The notes under the pieces: generated by a model
Seen by the model: only the letters and a program-made list of their open reading frames with translations
What the model was told of the DNA's origin: nothing
Database searches by the model: none
DNA from: JAQVEM01 sp964610315
GTDB lineage: Bacteria; Actinomycetota; Humimicrobiia; Humimicrobiales; Humimicrobiaceae
Assembly (NCBI GenBank): GCA_964610315.1
Contig: CAZSVM010000001.1
Location: forward strand, 62,001-126,000
Direction: 5' to 3'
Length of the DNA stretch: 64,000 nucleotides
Shown here: positions 18,173 to 26,771 of the stretch, one piece after another
Layout: the number at the start of each line of letters is the position of its first letter
How positions within the stretch are numbered: the first letter of the stretch is position 1
Position numbers and translations under genes: made by a program

Positions 18173-20143
18173 TTATTTTGAAACCGGTTTTTTTGAATTC
18201 AGCAATACCAGTTTCTCTTCGGATTTTAGTCTTTTTTCGGCTTCTTTTAAAATAGCAAGCAGCATATCGGTGTAAGATATATCCTTTATTTTAGCCATTT
18301 TTGCCAGATGTCCATCCCAGCACCATCCCGGATTTGGATTAACTTCCAATAATTTTGGTTCACCTTTTGAGTTAAGCCGCCAGTCCAGACGGGCATAATC
18401 CTTGCACCCCAGTCTTTCGTATAGCCGCAGTGAACAATCAATGATAAATCTTTCCGTATCCACCGGTAAATCGGCTGGAATAGATTTAATATTCCAGTAA
18501 GGTGAATTCTGCAGCCATTTTGCCTCATAACCACAGATCCTGGGAAGCTCCGGCGGCAGTTCGGAATAATCTTCTTCTATTATGGGCAATACAGTGTAAG
18601 AATCGGGGAAATTTCCTATTATTCCTACACTTAAATCTTTTCCCGAAAGGAATTCTTCAATTAAAATGGGTTTATCATAACCCAGTTTATCCCTTATCTC
18701 GGAAATTACGTTAAGAGTTTTTTCGATACTATAAACTACGTTCCTCTGGGTTATCCCAAAACTTGAATCGCCAAAGTTTGGTTTAATAATCATTGGAAAG
18801 TCAAAGGGAATCTCAAATGAAATATCTCCTGATTTTATAAAAAATGCCAGCGGCGTAGGAATCTCCATTTCTTCAGCAACACCCCTTATAAGTGATTTAT
18901 CATAACAATGGGCCAGACACTGTGGTTCGGAACCGGTATAGGGTATTCCCAGAATATCCAGCAATGCAGGTATATGAAGTTCCCTGCGCGCATCATTAAA
19001 ATACCCTTCATCGCAAAGATTGAATACAAAATCGATCTTGCCTTTTTCCTGCATTTTAATAATATCTTTTATCATTGTTTCATGATTATCAAGGTAATAA
19101 AATTTATAATAGTAATTTTTTTCAATTTCCCTTAAAGAATCCTTTAACCGGTCAATAGTATACAAATCATCTTCATCAAACATATAGAATGGCTTTAAAA
19201 TATCCACTTTATGGGGATCACCTAATAAAACCGCCACATTTCTTAAGTGATGTTTTTTGGTTTTTACCGGTGACCACTCTTTTTTTACCACTGCCGATAT
19301 AATGATTCTTCTTTCAGTCATACCCAGGTCCTGATTCCTTTTAGAATCGGGTGTTATGGTACCGTGGGTGGTAATATTACTGAATCCAGCCCGTTTTAAG
19401 AATTCAATTATTTCCTCCCGGGTATAAAGCCTCTCGGCATAAAATTGATCGGCAATTACTCCGTTATCAACATCATTAATTATTTCTCTGGAAATTAAAC
19501 GGGTTTTATCAAGAGATAAAGAACGTTCTCTACAAACAAAATATTTTTTATCTATCCACTCCCATGACCTCGGTTTAATATTTTCTTTTAAATATTCTCC
19601 ATCGGATAGGTCAATCAGGAATCGCCCCCAGGGTTTTAACACTCTTAAAACTTCCTTCAGTACCATCATATCCTCTTTTGCAGTTTCAAAATATCCAAAA
19701 CTATTACCAAGAATCATTACTACATCAAATGTATCGGCTGCATAAGGTAATTTTCGGGCATCACCTTCCCGGAATTTAATGGACTGGCTTTCTTTTTTTG
19801 CCTTTTGAATCAAATAATGAGATCTGTCCAGTCCCTCAACATACTTGAATCCCCTGTTGGTAAGTTCGATACAATGTCGCCCCTGTCCGCAGCATAAGTC
19901 CAACATCCTATCTTCGGGAGATAAATTAAGAATTTTTATGAATAGATCAATTTCTTTTCTGGTAATTTCTTTGTCATCTACAACATCGCCATCTGTCTTT
20001 AAGTAGATTGAATTAAAAATAGTTTTCCACCAATCAGGTTTTAAGTACTCTTCTAAATTGGATATAGGCCCGATTGTTTTTTTGTAAGAATTCGAATTGA
20101 TACTCTTTTGAGGAGGCTCACCATTTAAAGGGTCTCCTTTCAT
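18173..20143 (-). CDS. Fusion of SAM methyltransferase and D-Ala-D-Ala-ligase-like ATP-grasp
   Basis: A 656-aa two-enzyme chain. Residues about 40-285 are a class I methyltransferase with motif I LDLCCGQGRHCIEL, acidic EGLDRS, REGDARKLPY and VVMILGNSFGY. Residues about 300-645 are an ATP-grasp ligase of the D-alanine-D-alanine ligase type. The N-lobe contains VFNLCDEGY, the ATP lysine region is FPMIIKPNFGDSSFG, the lid is LIEEFLSGKDLSVG, and the Mg site is KLLEVNPNPGWCWDGHL. The partner substrate is unknown. Peptide or amino-acid ligation coupled to methylation would fit a tailoring or natural-product role. The ATG has AGAGGTG upstream. It stands alone with about 200 bp on the 3' side and 160 bp on the 5' side without genes. 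Confidence 0.88.
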   Translation of the reverse strand: MKGDPLNGEPPQKSINSNSYKKTIGPISNLEEYLKPDWWKTIFNSIYLKTDGDVVDDKEITRKEIDLFIKILNLSPEDRMLDLCCGQGRHCIELTNRGFKYVEGLDRSHYLIQKAKKESQSIKFREGDARKLPYAADTFDVVMILGNSFGYFETAKEDMMVLKEVLRVLKPWGRFLIDLSDGEYLKENIKPRSWEWIDKKYFVCRERSLSLDKTRLISREIINDVDNGVIADQFYAERLYTREEIIEFLKRAGFSNITTHGTITPDSKRNQDLGMTERRIIISAVVKKEWSPVKTKKHHLRNVAVLLGDPHKVDILKPFYMFDEDDLYTIDRLKDSLREIEKNYYYKFYYLDNHETMIKDIIKMQEKGKIDFVFNLCDEGYFNDARRELHIPALLDILGIPYTGSEPQCLAHCYDKSLIRGVAEEMEIPTPLAFFIKSGDISFEIPFDFPMIIKPNFGDSSFGITQRNVVYSIEKTLNVISEIRDKLGYDKPILIEEFLSGKDLSVGIIGNFPDSYTVLPIIEEDYSELPPELPRICGYEAKWLQNSPYWNIKSIPADLPVDTERFIIDCSLRLYERLGCKDYARLDWRLNSKGEPKLLEVNPNPGWCWDGHLAKMAKIKDISYTDMLLAILKEAEKRLKSEEKLVLLNSKKPVSK

Positions 20144-20305
20144 TTATGGCACCTCTTTTAAATTACTTCTTCCAGTTAATATCTGATTTTGCATTTATTT
20201 AATTGATTTATTTATAAATTACTGAAAGATATTCTATTCTTATTTCTAAAAATAGCAAACTATAATTTTAGAGATTAAAAAATATTGAATTAAATTTTGA
20301 TATCA

Positions 20306-20830
20306 TTATTTTTTTTTCAATCCCCTGATAAATCCGCCCCGTATCTTATCCAGCATATAACTTACCACAAAAGCACTGGCATCCTGCTGGTATACCAATT
20401 TGTTTAGCTTTGAAAGACTAACATGACTGCATACCACATTAATAATCTCCACCTCACCCTGTCTTCCTTCACCTTTATAACAGGTAAAACCAAAATTCTC
20501 TCTTGAAAGCAGCTCTTTAATTTCCTGGTTGTGTTCCCTGGAAATAATATTGGTACTTACCAGATCCCTGGATAATTTTTCGGATATCAAAATACCCATA
20601 ACCGTTCCCACTGCAAAACCGGCTCCATAGGCAAGTATGCTGTAAATATTATCGATATCCCTGATTATTCTAACTATAATGGATATAAAGATAGTTACTT
20701 CAACAAAACCTACCAGGGCAGCTATGGTTTTTTTCCTTCTCACTATCATATTGACTCTGATAGTACCCAGACTAACGTCAATGATTCTAGCAACAAATAT
20801 AATTAGTGACCATATTAATATATTAAACAC
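20306..20830 (-). CDS. UPF0316/DUF2179 family membrane protein
   Basis: 174 aa. The N-terminal half has three TM helices, including FVARIIDVSLGTIRVNMIVR, the family signature, and GFVEVTIFISIIVRIIRDID. The C-terminal half is a soluble DUF2179-type domain (GFTCYKGEGRQGEVEIINVV, ending SAFVVSYMLDKIRGGF). Related domains in other bacteria bind small ligands or nucleotides, but the role here is unknown. The start is GTG at 20830; no in-frame ATG lies closer to the conserved N-terminus. It is divergent from the heliorhodopsin gene across a 242-bp gap. Confidence 0.88.
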   Translation of the reverse strand: MFNILIWSLIIFVARIIDVSLGTIRVNMIVRRKKTIAALVGFVEVTIFISIIVRIIRDIDNIYSILAYGAGFAVGTVMGILISEKLSRDLVSTNIISREHNQEIKELLSRENFGFTCYKGEGRQGEVEIINVVCSHVSLSKLNKLVYQQDASAFVVSYMLDKIRGGFIRGLKKK

Positions 20831-20944
20831 GTTATACCCCGGGCTTTATTTCAATGGAGACTGCCTTTATTATTTTAAAGGATAATAAAATTTATTAAAA
20901 TGTCTACCGGTTTATTTTAAACATCTTATCAATTTATGGATTAT

Positions 20945-20977
20945 TATATAAAGTATATGGAATATATAAAGTATATG
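20945..20977. repeat. 15-bp tandem direct repeat upstream of heliorhodopsin
   Basis: TATATAAAGTATATG occurs at 20945-20959 and again at 20963-20977, exactly 18 bp apart. It lies about 95-130 bp before the heliorhodopsin start and between two divergent genes. It may be a regulator-binding site, or chance in very AT-rich DNA. Confidence 0.45.
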
Positions 20978-21072
20978 AAAAAATAATAAAAAGTAATACA
21001 ATTTCAAGTATTAAAAAAAACGTAATTACAAATAATAGTTAAATATTCTATTAATTTTTAAAGGAGGTAAAA

Positions 21073-21888
21073 ATGCCTGGTAATTCAATGGGATCAAACA
21101 TCACCTTCCCCTACCTTAGAAAATTCAACAGTGCAATGGCCGCTCTACATTTTATTCAGGCGGTGCTTATGCTAGTACTCGGTCTGGTTATCACCAACAT
21201 TAAAGAATTTAGAATACCATTGAACTTCTACTTTTTATCTTTTAATACCGAGAAAATGAAACTGCTGCTGGATTCCGAAACCATAGGAAATATACCTATA
21301 GGTCCATTTGTATCTGCATTCTTATTTATATCCGCCATAGCCCACTTTCTGGTTGTACTTCCCAGAATAAACCGCTTCTATAATTCAAGACTGCAAAACG
21401 GTATAAATTATTTTAGATGGTTTGAATATGCCCTCAGTTCTTCGGTAATGATAGTAATAATCGCCATGCTTTTTGGCGCACAGGATTTAGGTACCATTCT
21501 TCTTATTGTAGGCCTCAATGCCACCATGAATCTGCTTGGTCTTATGATGGAAATACACAACCAGACTACTGAAAGAACTAACTGGACAGCGTTTATAATT
21601 GGAAGTTTTGCCGGTGCTTTTCCATGGGCTATAATACTTATGTATTTCCTTGGTTCTGCGGTTAAAACTTCAGGAGTAGTGGAACAGATACCCTGGTTTG
21701 TATATGCTATATTTGGAACATATTTTGTGCTTTTTAACCTCTTTCCGGTGAATATGGTGCTGCAGTATAAAAAAATCGGCAGATGGCGTAACTATCTTTA
21801 TGGGGAAAGAGCCTATATCATTTTAAGCCTGGTAGCCAAATCACTGCTTGCCTGGATCGTATTTGCCGGAACTCTGAGACCGGTTTAA
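21073..21888 (+). CDS. Heliorhodopsin
   Basis: A 271-aa seven-helix retinal protein. Helix 7 reads ERAYIILSLVAKSLLAW, with the Schiff-base lysine at residue 256. This SLVAKSLLAW block is diagnostic for heliorhodopsins rather than type 1 pumps. Helix 3 has RWFEYALSSSVM with the counterion Glu118. His26 (helix 1) and His91 (helix 2) match the conserved histidines of the family. The long helix 1-2 loop (residues 41-76) and cytoplasmic N-terminus are also typical. Heliorhodopsins have slow photocycles, mostly without pumping, and are thought to be light sensors or modulators. A strong AAGGAGGT Shine-Dalgarno (21061-21068) precedes the ATG. The next gene is a PAS-HD-GYP protein 55 bp downstream. 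No retinal-forming dioxygenase gene is present here. Confidence 0.96.
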   Translation: MPGNSMGSNITFPYLRKFNSAMAALHFIQAVLMLVLGLVITNIKEFRIPLNFYFLSFNTEKMKLLLDSETIGNIPIGPFVSAFLFISAIAHFLVVLPRINRFYNSRLQNGINYFRWFEYALSSSVMIVIIAMLFGAQDLGTILLIVGLNATMNLLGLMMEIHNQTTERTNWTAFIIGSFAGAFPWAIILMYFLGSAVKTSGVVEQIPWFVYAIFGTYFVLFNLFPVNMVLQYKKIGRWRNYLYGERAYIILSLVAKSLLAWIVFAGTLRPV

Positions 21889-21943
21889 ATTTATATATTT
21901 TGAAAAATGAAATTAGTAAAATTTTGTAAATCATAAAAATAAA

Positions 21944-23407
21944 ATGGCAGTTCAATCAAAATTATTAGAAAAATTTAGGGAATTACATATTAAACTTCAT
22001 GAAGATCTTTCAAAACTGGAAAAAATTAAAGATAAAGACATACCTATAAGAAACATCATAAAGAAAAACGAACTCTTCCATTCTTTAATGATAAATGAAC
22101 TTCCCGGAATGGTTTACTGCTGCAGAAATGATGCCAACTGGACCATGGAATTCGTTAGTAAAGGCTGCTTTAACCTTACCGGTTATAAACCTTCAGATTT
22201 AATATTGAATAACAAAATCTCCTATGAAAAACTTATTCACCCCCAAGATAGAAAAATGGTAAGGGACGATGTTGAAAAAGCTCTAAAGAAATCAAAACAA
22301 TTCCATCTCAAATACCGCATAATTACTGTCAGAAATAAGATAAAATGGGTTTCGGAAATCGGTCAATTCCTTCCCCTGCATCATTGTAATTTACAGCTGC
22401 TTGAAGGTTTTATAATAGATATATCCAGTAAAGAAGAAACAGAAGAAGCCTTAAGAGATAGCGAGGAATTCAATAAAAGTATTCTCAATAATTCCCCCAG
22501 CCCGATTTATGTTATGGACCAGGATAAGTCTATGAGATACATTAATCCTGCATTTGAAAAATTGACCGGTTTTTCTTCCGAAGAAATTATTGACCATAAA
22601 CCTCCCCGCCCCTACTGGATAAAAGGAATGGAAAATATATACCTTCCTAACCTGAACAAAGCTTTAAACAAAGGTATATATAATCTCGAATTACCCTTTG
22701 TAAATAAAAACGGTCAAAAATTCTGGATTGAGGCTACTTTGCGGCCCATAAGAAGTAACGGGAAAATAAAATATTTGATGGGTAACTTTATTGATATTAC
22801 TGAAAGAAAAAAAGCATACAACAAACTGGAAGAAACCTTAAGCGATACCATAAATACCCTTGCTTCCATAGTGGAAACAAGGGATCCCTATACAGCCGGC
22901 CACCAAAAAAGAGTGACTTTCCTATCGGTAGAAATAGCAAAAAGATTAAAAATTTGTAACGAAAAAATAAAATTTATAGAAATAGCTGCTCAATTGCATG
23001 ATATAGGTAAGATTAATATTCCCCCATCTATCCTTTCCAAACCCGGTAAATTGACTGACATAGAATTCAATATAGTAAAAACTCATTCTCAAACCGGCTT
23101 TAATATTATTAAAAAGATTAATTTTAAATACCCTGTAGCAGAAATTATTCTGCAGCATCATGAGAGAGAGAATGGCTCCGGTTACCCTAACGGACTAAAA
23201 GGAAAAGATATAATGCTTGATGCTAAAATTATTGGAGTTGCCGATGTAGTGGAAGCCATTTCTTCTCACAGACCCTATAGACCTGCGCTTGGCATTAAAG
23301 CAGCTATTGATGAAATTAGTAAAAATAAGGGAAAACTTTATGAACCCAAAATAGCCGATACCTGCCTTAAAATTATAAGCAGTAAAAAATTCCATTTCGA
23401 ACTCTAA
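21944..23407 (+). CDS. PAS-PAS-HD-GYP c-di-GMP phosphodiesterase-like protein
   Basis: 487 aa, soluble. PAS 1 spans about residues 48-165 and PAS 2 about 172-290 with the PAC-like end MGNFIDITERKK. HD-GYP spans about 305-487. Ligands visible: His320 (YTAGHQKRV), HD 352-353 (LHDIGKINIP), His381, the HH pair in QHHEREN and GSGYPNGLKG. The GYP signature supports c-di-GMP hydrolysis. There is no GGDEF domain. The gene follows the heliorhodopsin gene on the same strand after 55 bp with no terminator, so co-expression is likely and a light-to-c-di-GMP link is possible but unproven. The ribosome-binding site is weak. Confidence 0.92.
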   Translation: MAVQSKLLEKFRELHIKLHEDLSKLEKIKDKDIPIRNIIKKNELFHSLMINELPGMVYCCRNDANWTMEFVSKGCFNLTGYKPSDLILNNKISYEKLIHPQDRKMVRDDVEKALKKSKQFHLKYRIITVRNKIKWVSEIGQFLPLHHCNLQLLEGFIIDISSKEETEEALRDSEEFNKSILNNSPSPIYVMDQDKSMRYINPAFEKLTGFSSEEIIDHKPPRPYWIKGMENIYLPNLNKALNKGIYNLELPFVNKNGQKFWIEATLRPIRSNGKIKYLMGNFIDITERKKAYNKLEETLSDTINTLASIVETRDPYTAGHQKRVTFLSVEIAKRLKICNEKIKFIEIAAQLHDIGKINIPPSILSKPGKLTDIEFNIVKTHSQTGFNIIKKINFKYPVAEIILQHHERENGSGYPNGLKGKDIMLDAKIIGVADVVEAISSHRPYRPALGIKAAIDEISKNKGKLYEPKIADTCLKIISSKKFHFEL

Positions 23408-23534
23408 TTAAAATATAAATTTTTGACATAAAATTCTATTAAGATAAGATAATAAATACATAAATAGACCTTTTTATAAAAAATAGTAGAATGTTTAATT
23501 GAAATAATAACTTTTTAAAAATCCGCTAAATAAA

Positions 23535-24668
23535 ATGATAAATAAAACCAAAATTATAAAATCAATTTCCCTCTCATTTTTTTGTTTTTTATTGGCTTTA
23601 TCATTCTGGTATTTACTTAACAACCTTTTTTTATGGAGAGAGGGCAGTATACTGCCTGATTTAATACTTGCCTTTATATCATTCAGTCTGTTTTTTATAT
23701 TCTCAATGATATATCTGGTTCTAACTTATAATAGAAAAATAGTTATAGTTTCGTCATTTTTTATTGTATTTAGCTTTTTAGTATTCTTCTTAAGAAAAAA
23801 TGGTGATTGGGTAGGAAAATGGACTATTGTCAGTTACCTGGTCTCTTCAATTATTTTATTTGTTGTCTATAATCTAACCAACAAAAATATTTTACAGGAT
23901 ATAAAAAACAGCATAATATTCCACCCGGCAAAATCTATTCTAAAAGCAGGGCCAGTATTACTTATTGTTTTTGCTCTTCTTTTTTCTGTTCTTTTTTATT
24001 TTAATTTTCCGCTTATGAACGAAAAAGGAGAAATAGTGATAAAAGAAATCCTGATAGAAAAAATAAGCAGGCCTTTTGGACAAATTATAAATAAATTTAT
24101 TCCAATCTATAATCTTGATATGAATGTAAATGAATTTATTATCCTGAACTCCGTAATAGGATTACCTTTTATTCAGGGTGAAGAAGAATTAGGCTCCCCT
24201 ATTAAAATGGAAAAGCCATCTAGAGAAATCATAAATTATTTAAGTAATAAAGGAATATCTTATTCGGAAGAGTTTAATTTTATGGAGATTCTAAGAGAAG
24301 ATGAAGAATTCAGAATATTATATATGGAAGAGCTAGAAAAAATGGTACCTAAAGCAAACCCCATTCTTATGCTTAAGTATAGAAAAAATCTCTCAGAAAA
24401 TTGGGGAGTTGACATTAGCAGTAGCGATAGAATGGGAGAAGTGTATACCAGACTTATAAATAGCAAGATAGCACAGATTCCTGAAAACATCAGAGATTTA
24501 ATCTTAATTCTTCCGGCAATAGCTCTATTCGGAGTACTTGAAATTGCCTTTCTAATTCTTAATTTTATTTACTCTTTTATAGGCTGGGTACTGCTTATTA
24601 TATTTTATAAATCCAAATTTTATCACTACAGGAAAATTACAGTTGAAAAAGAGGAAATAGAACTGTAG
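23535..24668 (+). CDS. Unknown polytopic membrane protein
   Basis: 377 aa, not recognised. Five hydrophobic helices lie in the first 160 residues (about 8-28, 38-62, 70-87, 95-115 and 135-158). A hydrophilic, probably extracytoplasmic, segment of about 160 residues (160-320) follows. Two closing hydrophobic stretches (about 318-360) end in a charged tail. The middle segment is Glu/Lys-rich with no catalytic motif that I can identify. It lies 127 bp after the PAS-HD-GYP gene on the same strand and converges on queA (28 bp), so it may be the third member of a heliorhodopsin transcription unit. Base composition is as AT-rich as its neighbours. Confidence 0.75.
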   Translation: MINKTKIIKSISLSFFCFLLALSFWYLLNNLFLWREGSILPDLILAFISFSLFFIFSMIYLVLTYNRKIVIVSSFFIVFSFLVFFLRKNGDWVGKWTIVSYLVSSIILFVVYNLTNKNILQDIKNSIIFHPAKSILKAGPVLLIVFALLFSVLFYFNFPLMNEKGEIVIKEILIEKISRPFGQIINKFIPIYNLDMNVNEFIILNSVIGLPFIQGEEELGSPIKMEKPSREIINYLSNKGISYSEEFNFMEILREDEEFRILYMEELEKMVPKANPILMLKYRKNLSENWGVDISSSDRMGEVYTRLINSKIAQIPENIRDLILILPAIALFGVLEIAFLILNFIYSFIGWVLLIIFYKSKFYHYRKITVEKEEIEL

Positions 24669-24696
24669 TGCAGATAAAAAATTTTTAAATTTGTAT

Positions 24697-25710
24697 TTAC
24701 TTTATCAGCATACAATCTCCGAAACTATAAAACCGGTAATCTTTTTGTTTTGCTTCCCTGTATGCATTCAAAATATTCTCTCTACCCGCAAATGCGGATA
24801 CCATTACCAGAAGAGTCGATCTGGGCAGATGAAAATTAGTAATCATCCAATCCACAACCCTGAATCTGTAACCAGGATATATATAAATATCGGTCATTCC
24901 CTTACTTCCCGTTATTTTTTCAAACCTTGACATTAAGGTTTCCAGGACCCTGACCACGGTGGTTCCTACTGCAATAATTTTATTTCCCTTATCCTTAGCA
25001 AATCTAATTTTTTCAGCTTCCTCTTCTTCTATATAATAATACTCACTATGCATTTTATGTTCTTCTATTTCTTTCTCGGTTATGGGTCTGAAGGTGTCCA
25101 GACCTATATCCAGGCCAAGCTTTGCAAATATAATATCCTTATCCTTTAATTTTCTAATTAATTCTCTGGAAAAATGCAGTCCTGCAGTAGGAGCAGCAGT
25201 GGAACCTTCTTTACTGGCATATACAGTCTGGTAACGCTGCTCTTCAATATCGGTATTTTTGATATAAGGAGGAAGCGGTACCTGACCGTATTCATTGAAT
25301 ATAATATTCGCTGGCAGAGAAAATTCAACTACTGCCTTGCCATAATCCAGTTTTGATTTAACTATGAAAAAATATTTTCCTATAATCACCTTATCGGAAG
25401 GTTCAATCCTTTTTGAGGGCTTAATTAGAGCTATATACTGGTTATTTTTTATTTTATTTAGGACGAAACATTCAATGACAGCTCCTGTTTTCTCCTTTCT
25501 GCCTTTCAACCTGCACCGGGTAACCTTACTTTCATTTACAACCAGTACATCTCCTTTTTTAAGATAGGAAGGTATATTATAAAAAAAATCATGCCTTATA
25601 TTACCTGTTTTTCTATCAAGCACCAGAAGTTTGGACTTATCTCTCCGGGGCAGCGGTTTCTGAGCTATAAATTTTTGAGGAAGGAGGTAGTCAAATAATT
25701 CAATCTTCAT
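24697..25710 (-). CDS. queA: S-adenosylmethionine:tRNA ribosyltransferase-isomerase QueA
   Basis: 337 aa. Transfers and isomerises the ribosyl group of SAM onto preQ1-tRNA, giving epoxyqueuosine. Motifs: FDYLLPQKFIAQKPLPRRDKS at the start (split here to note positions 5-24), the DVLVVNESKVTRCRLKGRK region, ASKEGSTAAPTAGLHFS, and MITNFHLPRSTLLVMVSAF near the end. Length is normal. Its ATG lies inside the ruvB end (11-bp overlap), so it is the distal gene of the ruvC-ruvA-ruvB-queA run. Confidence 0.96.
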   Translation of the reverse strand: MKIELFDYLLPQKFIAQKPLPRRDKSKLLVLDRKTGNIRHDFFYNIPSYLKKGDVLVVNESKVTRCRLKGRKEKTGAVIECFVLNKIKNNQYIALIKPSKRIEPSDKVIIGKYFFIVKSKLDYGKAVVEFSLPANIIFNEYGQVPLPPYIKNTDIEEQRYQTVYASKEGSTAAPTAGLHFSRELIRKLKDKDIIFAKLGLDIGLDTFRPITEKEIEEHKMHSEYYYIEEEEAEKIRFAKDKGNKIIAVGTTVVRVLETLMSRFEKITGSKGMTDIYIYPGYRFRVVDWMITNFHLPRSTLLVMVSAFAGRENILNAYREAKQKDYRFYSFGDCMLIK

Positions 25711-26752
25711 TTTCCGGTACGTTATTAAAAAGCTTGGGACTATTTTCCTTTTCTACTCCCATATACTTAAAAGCCAGACCGGTGGCTACTCTACCTTTCG
25801 AAGTTCTCTTTACGAATCCCAGCTGCAAAAGATAGGGTTCATAAACATCTTCTACGGTATCCACTTCCTCGCCTATGGAAGCAGCTATGGTTCCAACCCC
25901 TACTGGCCCTCCGTTAAATTTTACAACCAGGGTATTCAATATTTTTTTATCCACCACATCCAGACCCAGCTTATCTATATCAAGCTTACCCAGGGCTTTT
26001 TCCGCTATTTCTTCATCTATTACGCTGTCGCTGTACATTAGAGCATAATCTCTGACCCTGCGCAGTAGTCTGTTGGCAATTCTCGGTGTACCTCTGCTTC
26101 TCCCGGCAATAATCTCAGCTCCTTTTACGGTTACTTCTATACTAAGTATGCAGGCCGATCTGGTAATAATTTTAACGATACTTTCCTTATCATAATAATC
26201 CAGCCTCAGGTTTACCCCGAATCTATCTCTTAAGGGCGGGGCCACCAGACCTATTCTGGTAGTTGCTCCTATAATAGTAAAGGGTTCAATGTCAATTCTG
26301 ATTGATTTTGCCGAAGGCCCCTTCCCTATTATTATATCCAGTTTGTAATCCTCCATAGCCGGGTATAGAATTTCCTCCACACTTCTATTTAAGCGGTGAA
26401 TTTCATCCACAAATAATACGTCAAATTTTTCCAGATTGGTTAATATAGCAGCCAGATCTCCTGCTCTTTCTATAGCCGGTCCTGAAGTAATTCTGAATCC
26501 GACCCCTAACTCATTGGCAATTATCTCCCCCAGGCAAGTTTTCCCCAGACCAGGGGGGCCGGAAAGAATAACATGATCCAGAGGTTCTTTTCTTTTCCGG
26601 GCAGATTTAATAAAAACCAGGAGATTTTCCACTATTTTTTCCTGTCCTATAAATTCCGATATATGCCTGGGGCGCAGACTTTTATCAAGTTCGGTATCAA
26701 CCTTCAGGTGCTTGGGATTTATATCATTATTTTCGTTATTTTCTTCAGCCAT
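25700..26752 (-). CDS. ruvB: Holliday-junction branch-migration ATPase RuvB
   Basis: 350-aa AAA+ motor that drives branch migration with RuvA. N-terminal LRPRHISEFIGQEKIVENL, Walker A LSGPPGLGKTCLGE, Walker B VLFVDEIHRLN, sensor GATTRIGLVAPPLRDRFG with the arginine finger, and the C-terminal winged helix (EPYLLQLGFVKRTSKGRVAT). Full length. It precedes queA with an 11-bp overlap and follows ruvA by 19 bp. Confidence 0.98.
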   Translation of the reverse strand: MAEENNENNDINPKHLKVDTELDKSLRPRHISEFIGQEKIVENLLVFIKSARKRKEPLDHVILSGPPGLGKTCLGEIIANELGVGFRITSGPAIERAGDLAAILTNLEKFDVLFVDEIHRLNRSVEEILYPAMEDYKLDIIIGKGPSAKSIRIDIEPFTIIGATTRIGLVAPPLRDRFGVNLRLDYYDKESIVKIITRSACILSIEVTVKGAEIIAGRSRGTPRIANRLLRRVRDYALMYSDSVIDEEIAEKALGKLDIDKLGLDVVDKKILNTLVVKFNGGPVGVGTIAASIGEEVDTVEDVYEPYLLQLGFVKRTSKGRVATGLAFKYMGVEKENSPKLFNNVPENED

Positions 26753-26771
26753 TTAAAATCCTTGAATTTTC

